Under the pieces are notes generated by a model. It did no database searches. It was not told where the DNA came from and was given only the letters and a program-made list of their open reading frames with translations. This document shows positions 56,096-64,000 of a stretch of 64,000 bases of DNA, piece by piece (the first letter of the stretch is position 1; every line of letters starts with the position of its first letter). Source of the DNA: Branchipolynoe longqiensis (taxonomy: Eukaryota; Annelida; Polychaeta; Phyllodocida; Polynoidae). The translations under genes and the position numbers were made by a program. The stretch is from positions 35,038,590 to 35,102,589 of the forward strand of contig CM059199.1 in the NCBI GenBank assembly GCA_030323885.1, written 5' to 3'.

Positions 56096-56214
56096 AGTCA
56101 GCGCTCGCCGCACGAAAACTATAATTTCACTAGGTCCCACTTAGACAGGCCAAAGCTGCTAACAGGCATTGATGCCTAATTTCTTAAGCAGAAGTATAAG
56201 TAAGTATAAGTATA

Positions 56215-56800
56215 GGGATGAAAGTAGTCTCCGGGAAAATAAGCGGGAGTGCTGATATCCTCCCATAGGCTTAGCATTGTCAGGGAATCGCGGAAAATTC
56301 CCGGAAGTTGGGTTTCATACAAATACGTTTGAAACACATATTAGTAGTATACTCTTATAGTGCTGCAGTATCTGCACCACACATTAGTATACGCTGATGG
56401 TGCTATAGCGTAAAACAATATATTAGTATACACTTATAGTGCTGGGGCATTTGAACTACATATTAGTATACACTTATGCCTAGTACACACCTCCCATATA
56501 GGATTCGCGCACTAAAACTCACGACTCGACCCGACCCGCTTAAAACTGAAAACGGGCCGATTCGTTTTTCGAATCGCGAATCGCAATCGTAAACGGCCGC
56601 TTTTAGCACTAAAAACTGGGTTTTATGCGCTAATCGCTAGGTGTGCGCGGGGAGCGCACACCAAGCGATTTTTGTGGGCGAAACGGGCAATTTTCGATCG
56701 TATACGGGAGGTGTGTGCACACAAATGGTAGGTGTGTACCGGGCATTATAGCTACAGGAAAAATCCCGGAAATCCGCGAAACCGCGGAGATCTTTCATCC
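56215..56800. mobile_element. GGATGAAAG TIR element containing another TIR element
   Basis: GGGATGAAAGTAGTCTCCGG mirrors CCGCGGAGATCTTTCATCC with some mismatches. Inside, TATTAGTATACACTTATAGT words repeat about four times. The element at 56477 is inserted in the right half. Confidence 0.65.
56477..56745. mobile_element. TIR element with ATTCG/CGAAT interior
   Basis: TGCCTAGTACACACCTCCCA mirrors TGGTAGGTGTGTACCGGGCA. A second mirror pair (GGGAGGTGTGTGCACAC) lies at the right. The interior is reiterated CGAATCGC-like words. Confidence 0.75.
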
Positions 56801-57000
56801 GTGCATATGTTAGTTTGAAGTAACTTTTATTTGAAATGGCTACCTTTTGAGATATTTGATGTGCAAACAAGTAAAATTAGTTTTGGCAAGCATGGCAAAA
56901 CTCTGACACCATAGACTTCAGCAGTAACAGGTTATATTTAATTGCTTCAGTATCCCCTTCTATGAGGCAACAACTGATATTAATAAATGCATCAATATCT

Positions 57001-57327
57001 AAAGCGGCTGTCACACATCACCGAATTGGAGGAAACGGAAAGAAACTGAATAAAGCCCGATTTGTGTCCGTACAAGTTTTGAACATGCACAAAACTTGGA
57101 ACGGATGCCGCCGGATTGACATCTACATTTCTTGTCCGGTTTGAGTCCGTTTAGTCTGCTTACCGTCCACTGGCTATCCGTTCATGTCTGTTTCATGTCC
57201 GTTCGTCCAGCGGCCTTTGACCCGATATCGCAACATTTTGACACATTTTAATACATTTTGATATTATGACACCCGGAATAGACAATTCTGTCTGTTGCTC
57301 AATCCGGTGATGTGTGACAGGGGCTTT
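57001..57327. mobile_element. TIR element with GTCCGTT interior, inserted in MITE-1
   Basis: AAAGCGGCTGTCACACATCA and TGATGTGTGACAGGGGCTTT are its ends. GTCCGTT, GTCCGT and CCGGAT-type words recur inside. Related at the termini to 32650 and 61856. Confidence 0.8.
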
Positions 57328-57428
57328 AGTTAGAAGCGTGGAATCAAATCTAGATAATTGTTTTGCTTTTGGAGATGTGATGTTTCACCGGACAGCTTTA
57401 CTGTTAGTCAGATATCTGATAATGGATA

Positions 57429-58582
57429 CTGAAAGTGGCATAGTCCGATGGCTTTGAATTTCTGTCATTCATTCATTTAGATAAATAATATATTAGAATG
57501 AGCGTTAAGATCTACCTGACCTTAGTTTGAAGTAACTTGAACTTAAAATGGTTCACTTAGGAAATATTTGAAGAGTAAATATGTAACATTAATTTTGGCA
57601 TGCTTGTCAAAGCTCTGAGTCCATAGACCTATTTCATATGACATCAGCATAGGTATCTAGGTCAGTGTGCTCACCTTTTGCCTGCAGGACGACACAGTGT
57701 CACACTGCAAACTCAATGGCTATGACTCAGTATGAGAAATCTTCATACAGAAAAAGTGAAATATCTCTAAAACCACACCACCTAGACACAAACCGCTTGG
57801 AACACATATAGAAAACATATTCAACGAATAGATTATATTAAATTTATAATGTTAGGGTTCTGCATTTCTATTAATTTGGAATAAAATAGATGTTTTGCAC
57901 TGCGCATATCGGCAAACTCAATGCATTGCCAATGGCCGTTAGCAATGTTCATACAGAAAAAATGAAATATCTCTAAAACCAGACCACCTAGACACAAACC
58001 GCTTGGAACACATATAGAAAACATATTCAACGAATAGATTATATTAAATTTATAATGTTAGGGTTCTGCATTTCTATTAATTTGGAATAAAATAGATGTT
58101 TTGCACTGCGCATATCGGCAAACTCAATACATTGTCAATGGCCGTGAGCACTCTTCATACAGAATAAGTGAAATATCTCTAAAACCACACCACCTAGAAA
58201 TAAACCGCCTGGTACACATATAGAAAACATATTCAACGAATAGATTATATTAAATTTATATGGTTAGGGTTCTGCATTTCTATTAATTTTGAATAAAATT
58301 AAGGTTTTGCACTGCGCGTACCGGCAAACTCAATCAATGGCAGTGTGCCTTCGTTCTGCAGCCAAGCTGCGCCCGCATACACACTATTTATAAACATTGA
58401 AAGGGGTCTATAGGCTTCAACAGCATTAATAGGTTTGATTAAATCGACTTAATGTTCCTTTCTATAGGGCAACAGATATTTAATATGTGCACAGTGATCT
58501 AAGATGGATATGTAGAATCAAATCCTGATAAGTGCTTTGGTGTGAACAATTTGATACTTTCAATGGACTATGCAGCAATAAA
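57429..58582 (+). mobile_element. MITE-1 copy opened by a 205-bp repeat array
   Basis: Left part 57429-57630 (GAAAGTGGCATAGTCCGATG to GAGTCCATAGACC). Right part 58408-58582 (GTCTATAGGCTTCAACAGCA to GGACTATGCAGCAATAAAAG). Between them lies the array listed next. Confidence 0.8.
57690..58350 (+). repeat. 205-bp tandem repeat, third array (~3 units)
   Basis: CACCACCTAGACACAAACCG near 57776 and two repeats about 205 bp on. Units here are very alike (GGGTTCTGCATTTCTATTAA), more so than those near 24 kb. Confidence 0.85.
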
Positions 58583-58984
58583 AGAACAACACATCTTGTA
58601 TTTGTTCTCATACGCAGCGGGGAAGAAGTAAACAGACAAGGATTGGATGTAAAATGAGTGTTTATTAAGGAGAGAAGAGCCCCGAACCGATATCCATCCT
58701 ACGAAAAGTAAAAGAAGAAAAACGAAGAAAAGGGGAAGAAAAAAAGGAGAAAAAAGGCGGGTGGGTGGGTAAAAACAGCAGGAGGTGTAGAAGGGTAGGC
58801 AGCTGGGGGAGAAGTGAGGAGTGCAGGGGGAGGCGGGAGGTAGTGTGCGCCACAGGAGGGAGGCCCGAGAGGCGTGGGGGGGAAGGGTTTGTTTGTTGTT
58901 GTTTTACGCCCTAGCAACATCTAAGGTCATATGAGGACGGGAGGGAAGGAAGAGAGGAGGGGGGCACTCTCCTCCCCCACTGCG
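58583..58984. other. Purine-rich stretch with a SINE-A tail fragment
   Basis: AAG/GGAG-rich from 58700 to 58880 gives proline-rich frames on the minus strand that are not genes. At 58887-58942, TTGTTGTTGTTTTACGCCCT is an inverse SINE-A 3' end. Confidence 0.6.
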
Positions 58985-59112
58985 AATACTGGTCTAATCG
59001 ATAGAGCCCAGGCTTCCCGTGCGGAACGTCGGCAGTTCAATTCCCGGTCGAGTCAAACCAATGACTTACAAAATTGATATTTATCGCTTCCTAGCCAGGC
59101 ACTTGCCATTAT

Positions 59113-60408
59113 TTTTTTTTTTTTTTTTTTTTTTTATTGAGGCTGTATTTATACTGTCCATAGCATATAAGCCTGGGTATTCAGGCTTGTTTTCAATGCT
59201 GGCCAGCTGTAGTGTTGGTGTTGTCTTATCACACAGTAGCTGCTGATAAGGTATTTGATTGCCTGTATTTCAGTAGCAGATAGATAGTTGGTTGGTCTGG
59301 TTAGTACTATAGTAGTCTATGTTAATTTTTTTGGATTTTCTTGGCATATATGTGCTTTATTTTTTCTACTCTTATTTCTAGACTAGCCTACTCCTATTTA
59401 CATATCATAGGCTTGTACGCAGCTGTGAGGTGTGTTATCTGGGTGCTTTTGGTATGGTTACCTTCCATTGGGCGTCTCGCTGGTGGGCCGTGACATGTAT
59501 CACCTGCCCCTTTGCGGTGCAGCTTAGTTGGGGGTTCCTAGCCTTATTTTGCACAGATATTTTTTGTATGTTTTTAGGTCGGGAATTTGTCGTTCCTTTA
59601 CTGTTTGGGCATTCCACACCTTGGCAGCCATTTCTAGCGTGCTTCTCTCGTGAGCTTTTATTTGGCTTCTGGTCTGCTTTAGTAGTGGCGCATTATTTGC
59701 TCTAGTTGCCCTTTGTGGTTTTGTTAGGAGTTTATTGTCTTGACTATAGCTGTATGCTAATGTTTTCAGATGAATTATTCTCCTATTTTCTAGCAATTTT
59801 ACTTTGGTTCTTTTGTGCATGTCATAGGTGGGGTGCAGCTTGTCTACTCTGAGGCAGATTTTCAGGGCTCTGTTCCGCAGTGTTTGCAGTTTTTTTAGAA
59901 GTTCTTTCTTTGCACCCATGTAGTTTACATCTCCATAGTCAAAATAGGGTAGCACCATGCCCTTGAAGATTTTTATTGACATTTCTTGTGTCATGTAGTC
60001 TCTTAGCTTTGCAAATAGCCACAGTTTGTGGCCTACCTTTTGGACAATTCTGTTTATACATAGGTTGTAGTTTAGTTTGCTGTCCAACTCAAGGCCTAGG
60101 TATTTGTAATGGTCTACATTTTCTAGTGTTTGGCTTCCTAGCTTACAGTGTAGTTTTCTTTCTGGCATTTGTTTATGCGAGAAGAGAACTGTTTTTGACT
60201 TGCTTGTGTTGATGGTTATTTTGTTGGATTCACACCACTCATCCAGTTTTAGTAGGAGCTTGTTTAGTTTAGTTATTACCTCCTCTTCTGTGGTGCCGTT
60301 TGCATATATGACTGTGTCATCTGCATATAGTTGGAGGCATTCGGTTTGTAACCATTTTTCAAGATCGTTTATGTAGATTATAAAGAGCAGTGGCCCTAGC
60401 ACTGACCC
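59113..60408 (-). mobile_element. 5'-truncated LINE inserted in SINE-A
   Basis: On its own strand it starts inside RT and ends in a poly(A) tail seen as a T run at 59113-59137. The 3' UTR has a CTTATATGCTATGGACAGTA motif shared with 46015. No clear target duplication beyond a few bases. Confidence 0.85.
59524..60408 (-). pseudogene. LINE reverse transcriptase, C-terminal part
   Basis: An open frame of about 290 codons with no stop, starting in the QGSVLGPLLF motif (frame continues to the SINE junction), then LYADDTVIYA (catalytic D pair), an INTSKSKTVLF motif, a YLGLELDSKLNY segment, and a thumb/C-terminal region. No endonuclease or first catalytic motif. The intact frame suggests a fairly recent insertion, though it is non-functional by truncation. 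Confidence 0.85.
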
Positions 60409-60600
60409 TTGGATAGGACAAGGACTGGTTGGCTCGGTGTCAGGATAATGTGGCTGAGTGGGATATCAGGTTATGGTGCTGGTAGTCTGGTCTCATGGTG
60501 GGGCAGCACTATAACGTCACCATGAGTGTGCACTGTCACAAGTCGGTGCTTGTCCTGCTTTGACCTTAGATGTTGCCAGGATGTAAATCCCCAACCCCAC

Positions 60601-60944
60601 CCTGCGAACCAAATGCAATTCAAGCATTCCGACCAATGTGCTATGTAAGTATCATATAAGTACAATCACATTTGTGAGAACACTGAGTATAACTAAGTAT
60701 ATGGCATTGTTGTTGCCAAGCAACCTGCATAGAATCGTAGGAAAGGGGGCATACTAACAAAAGTAAATACATTAACATTATAAATTAATATGAAATAACT
60801 GCAGCATGGGGAGGATTATTGCCGTGATGTCAGACATGGGGATGCGGGGGCGGGGGGGTGCAGTTGTAGTATTGTTTTTGAATTGCGTTAGCTGAACACT
60901 TCATAATTTAATGCTAATTGTAATTCAATTTAATCAAGCATAGA
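60601..60944. other. Unassigned sequence
   Basis: No repeat partner seen; a G-rich patch lies at 60840-60858. Confidence 0.35.
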
Positions 60945-61692
60945 TTGATTGATTGATTAGTGGTTGCTTTACGCCGTGTCGGCAGCATAGGCCATATTCA
61001 CGGCGACAAATGTTTGTTTTGGTTCAAACCATCACTTTTACATTTAGAAGCAGACAATCAATTATGTGCCAATAGACACTAATTAAATTAGAAAGCTCAC
61101 AATCATATATTTATGGTCAAGGGAAACAAATTCCCATAGAAAAAGAAAAGTTTTATTAATAATTGATAGAATCCATTTAGTAAACTATATAAGGTGGTAC
61201 AGTCCAGCTGCCCTCAAAATGGCTAAAATGTTTTCCTGTTTTACCTTAGTAAAAAGGTCATGCATACTGTCTGCAGTGTAGAACCGTTGGCGCAGGGCCA
61301 AAAAATCAACGGAACTTAGTAAAATGTGTTTGAGTGTCAGTGGGGACTGACACCCAATACATTCAGGGGGAGGTTCCCCCTTGAGCAGAAAAGCATGTGT
61401 AAGCCACGAGTGGCCAATACGGCAGCGGCTAAGGACCACTTGGTCCCGCCGACCTCCCACATGAGTCTGTGGTGGCTTTCCCACAGATGGTTCAATTTCT
61501 TTAAGTTTATTAATGTTTTCATCCCACTCATGTTGCCATTTGGATTTTATGTGGGTGGCTATTAGTGGTTTCAGATCAGAGTGAGGGATCAGACACGGTT
61601 CAAGATCACAGTTCAGGGCCTTCTTTGCAGCCCGATCAGCTCGTTTGTTTCCTTGTATGCTGGCATGGCCAGGCACCCAGCACAGCATAGAA
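60945..61692 (-). mobile_element. LINE with RNase H domain, 5'-truncated
   Basis: Coding end at 61185-61692, 3' UTR to 60945, ending in a CAATCAATCAATC-type tail on its own strand. Three further 3' ends of this family are at 30958, 47897 and 49460. Confidence 0.85.
61185..61692 (-). pseudogene. LINE ORF2 end: RNase H C-terminus and tail domain
   Basis: RNase H degrades the RNA strand in DNA-RNA hybrids. The minus frame opens in LCWVPGHASIQGNKRAD with the last H and D catalytic-site signature, typical of RNase H in I/R1/LOA-like LINEs. It is followed by a C-terminal zinc-like H-C segment (ECIGCQSPLTLKH) near 61340. The frame is intact to the stop but lacks RT and endonuclease. Confidence 0.85.
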
Positions 61693-61742
61693 GATGGACT
61701 TGAACCCAGATGTATGCAATTCTGGGACGAGCATTTTAACCA

Positions 61743-63090
61743 TTAAAGTTGCATAGTTCGATGCTTTTGAGTTTCTGTTATATATTTAAGATAAATATAT
61801 TAGGTTAATCGTTATAATACTTCAGTACGAAGTACCTTTTGTTTTCAATGGCTAATGGGGCTGTCACATTATGACGTAACCCGCTAGCGTAAGCCGACGT
61901 AGGTGAAATTTGGCCATTACGTCAAGATACGTCGAGAAACGTCGAGATATTTTATGCGTTCGTTAAGCCTACGTCAAGATACGTTGAGTTATGTCGAAAT
62001 ACGTCGAGATACGGTGACACACGTCAATGTTTTGGACGTAGCTCGATGTACAGGGCAATACATTGGGTTATGTTGGGTTACATTGCGCTCACGTTAGGAT
62101 TACTTCAAGATACGTTAGACATTTGTTAGAGCTACGTCGGTCTACGTTGAGCTACGTCGACTTACAGTAGACTGACGGAGAGCGGTAGGAACGTGCAGTC
62201 CGTGCGCTGCCAACGCACTGTTAACGTATATCGACATAGGTCTAATGTGTCTCTGACATGTGTCTAACGTTCGTCTAACGTAAGTCCAATGTGTCTTGAT
62301 GTATTCAACATAGTTGACGAACGGCTAGCGCGTGTAACGTATGTAACCTGCACTAACGTTCTTCAAATGTAAGCAAACGTGCCATGAACGTGGTGTGAAT
62401 GTTTTGCCTTCGAGAATATAAAGGTATCCACATCGAGTGCGTTGAGTGCTTGCTGTCCTTACGCTGAGCATGCTGGACTGTCGTTAGACTGACACTGCTC
62501 ACTCCTGGGCCTGACGTCGACTCATGTTACGAATTACATCAGAGTGACACATAGCTATGTTAGGGCGTGCGTAATTATGTGAGTCCTACACTAAGCCGAT
62601 GCTAAGGTTTCGCTAGGCTGATGCCGCGCGCTCTGGAGGCTCGTTAGCCTTACATTGGGCCTTTTTTTTCTTTTACGTTCTAACTCATTGACACACATTA
62701 CAACCATGTTGTCCGACGTTTCGCCTACGTCCACTACATTGCACTAACGTCCAAATTGGCCCTGCAACACCGAGAATTTCTATGTATAAATAAGTGATTT
62801 CTACGTTCCCCACTCACTGGCCCGTTACATCATAGTGTAACAGGGGTATAACCTTTGAGATATTTGAAGTACAAATATGCCAAATTAATTTTGGCAAGCA
62901 CGCCAAAGCTCTTACACCATAGATATCTGCAGTGACAGGTTCTATGAAATTGCCTCAGTATTCTCTTATATAATGGCTACAAATGTATAGCAAGTGCACC
63001 AGTATTTAAGTTAGATACAGAGAATCAAATCTAGATAATTGTTTTGGTTTTTCAAAATTTGTTGTTTTCATGGGACTATGCAGGTTTTAA
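61743..63090 (+). mobile_element. MITE-1 copy with TIR insertion
   Basis: TTAAAGTTGCATAGTTCGAT to GGGACTATGCAGGTTTTAA, split at 61855/62849 by the element listed next. Confidence 0.85.
61856..62848. mobile_element. TIR element with TACGTCGA interior (993 bp)
   Basis: TGGGGCTGTCACATTATGAC at the left is mirrored by CATCATAGTGTAACAGGGGT at the right. TAA flanks both sides. ACGTCGAG, TACGTC and ACGTTAG words are reiterated through the interior on both strands. It has no coding frame. Confidence 0.8.
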
Positions 63091-63271
63091 CTACCTAGGC
63101 TCTTTGATGCAGTCAAGCTACTTGTGTATGCGGCATTTCACGTGCGGAGATGAGTGCAACTCACTTCAGTAGTAGGGTGGCGGATTAATGATCTCTGAAG
63201 CTGCAGGTCAACAGATTTATAGTAACTGATTAGGTGCAGCACCGCAGCCTTAGTCACGCCTTTGTTCTGGA
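63091..63271. other. Unassigned sequence
   Basis: No repeat partner seen. Confidence 0.3.
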
Positions 63272-63602
63272 CCGGGTGCGGTTGCCGAATCGGTAGAGCG
63301 CGGGCCTCGCGTGCGGAAGGTCGGGACTTCGGTTCCCAGTCGTGTCAACCCAATGACTTTAAAATGTATACTAGTCGCTCCCTAGCTTGGGACTCAGCAT
63401 TAATAGGATAGGGCAAGGACTGGTTAGCTCAGTGTCAGGATAATGTGACTGAGTGGGGTATCGGCTCATGGTACCGGTGACCTGATTTCCCAATGGGGCA
63501 ACACTATTATGTTGCCATGAGTGTGCCCTGTCACAAGTCGGTGCCTGTCCTTATATGACCTTAGATGTTGCCAGGATGTAAAACTGCAACAACCAACCAA
63601 CC
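63272..63602 (+). mobile_element. SINE-A copy, full length
   Basis: GTGCGGTTGCCGAATCGGTA head to CTGCAACAACCAACCAACC tail. One of the longest complete copies, 331 bp. Confidence 0.9.
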
Positions 63603-63891
63603 TTTGTTCTAGTTGTGCTGTTTATGTACATAACCCTAGCCTCTCGTGGCGTCCGAGAAGACCTCGCATCGGTAACTAGGTTAACACCAATAAGGCCAGC
63701 CTCGTTCTGACTCCTCTATTAATCTATAAATCAGAAGAAGAAAAACTGAGAGCTGATATCAGAGCCAGTCATTAACACCAACACGGGAGTTGGTTCTGAG
63801 GTCATGTGTGTAGGATAACACTTAGAACTTAAATCTACCTCACATTTTGACCTGCCTGGAAATAAGTATCTGCGTGGTTTTCCAAACCCAG
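63603..63891. other. Unassigned sequence
   Basis: No gene or repeat partner seen. Confidence 0.3.
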
Positions 63892-64000
63892 TTAAAGTTG
63901 CGTAGTCCGATGGTTTCCAGTTTCTGTCATTTTCTGAGATAAATATATTAGCTTGAAAGTTATAATCTACCTTACTTTAGTTTGAAGTAACTTTTATTTT
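63892..64000 (+). mobile_element. MITE-1 copy, cut by window edge
   Basis: TTAAAGTTGCGTAGTCCGAT and TCTACCTTACTTTAGTTTGA are in order; the rest lies outside the window. Confidence 0.85.

Larger units (their letters stand above)
52407..56214 (+). mobile_element. CR1-like LINE with ORF1 and ORF2, internally deleted
   Basis: The order is 5' UTR, ORF1 (PHD-type finger plus nucleic-acid-binding domain), ORF2 (endonuclease, RT), and a short 3' UTR ending AAGTATAAGTAAGTATAAGT. It is the most complete autonomous-type element in the window but is dead: frameshifts in ORF1 and ORF2, and a large part of RT missing. Related 3' ends occur at 28478. Confidence 0.9.
52320..57400 (+). mobile_element. MITE-1 copy exploded by nested insertions
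   Basis: Fragments in order: 52320-52406 (TTAAAGTTGCACAGGCCAAT to ATAATCCACCATATG), 56804-57000 (CATATGTTAGTTTGAAGTAA to TGCATCAATATCT) and 57328-57400 (GAATCAAATCTAGATAATTG to GGACAGCTTTA). CATATG is duplicated at 52401 and 56804. The inserts are the LINE, two TIR elements between, and a third TIR element at 57001. Confidence 0.8.
58985..60600 (+). mobile_element. SINE-A copy split by a LINE
   Basis: Head and body to CTAGCCAGGCACTTGCCATT (59112). The body resumes at 60409 (GGATAGGACAAGGACTGGTT) and runs to CCCCAACCCCACCC. Confidence 0.85.

Overview
The window reads as a gene-poor, repeat-saturated stretch of an invertebrate animal genome. It is eukaryotic: tRNA-derived SINEs, CR1-like and other non-LTR retrotransposons, a Ty3/gypsy fragment, many short terminal-inverted-repeat (TIR) DNA elements, AT/GT microsatellites, and one plausible spliced host gene. 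The species cannot be fixed from sequence alone. SINE-A, SINE-B, SINE-C, SINE-D and MITE-1 below are my own labels for families recognised by comparing the window with itself.

Host gene: the only convincing one is a neuropeptide precursor exon at 38802-39324 (+). It has a signal peptide followed at once by LFYTNSKNNNLPRI-GRR, an amidated PRI-type peptide most like ecdysis-triggering-hormone (ETH) peptides. A TATA box and paired GCGCATGCGC-type sites lie about 550 bp upstream. The exon ends at a GTAGGT donor; later exons were not found.

Layout: 0-14 kb holds a 166-bp satellite split by a SINE, copies of SINE-A/B/C, two MITE-1 copies and several TIR elements. 15-18.3 kb holds a GGGTCATTC TIR element and a decayed Ty3/gypsy element (5' LTR, PBS, gag, protease). 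18.3-31 kb holds LINE remnants, two SINE-D copies and a 3.6-kb nested inverted-repeat structure (22870-26453). 31-37 kb is a cluster of TIR elements with highly repetitive interiors, one a very large TGTGTCTC/GAGACACA hairpin. 38-39.4 kb is the neuropeptide gene. 40-51 kb holds SINEs interrupted by other elements, AT-rich minisatellites and a solo LTR with target-site duplication. 52.3-57.4 kb is one MITE-1 copy blown open by a CR1-like LINE and further TIR elements. 57.4-64 kb holds more MITE-1, SINE and LINE copies, again nested.

How it fits together: nearly everything is transposition history, and nesting gives relative ages. The most unusual theme is a set of about a dozen TIR elements, many with termini sharing a GTCACA/TGTGAC core, whose interiors are built from reiterations of a short word that differs from element to element. 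No intact transposase, integrase or reverse transcriptase was found; all mobile-element reading frames are truncated or frameshifted.
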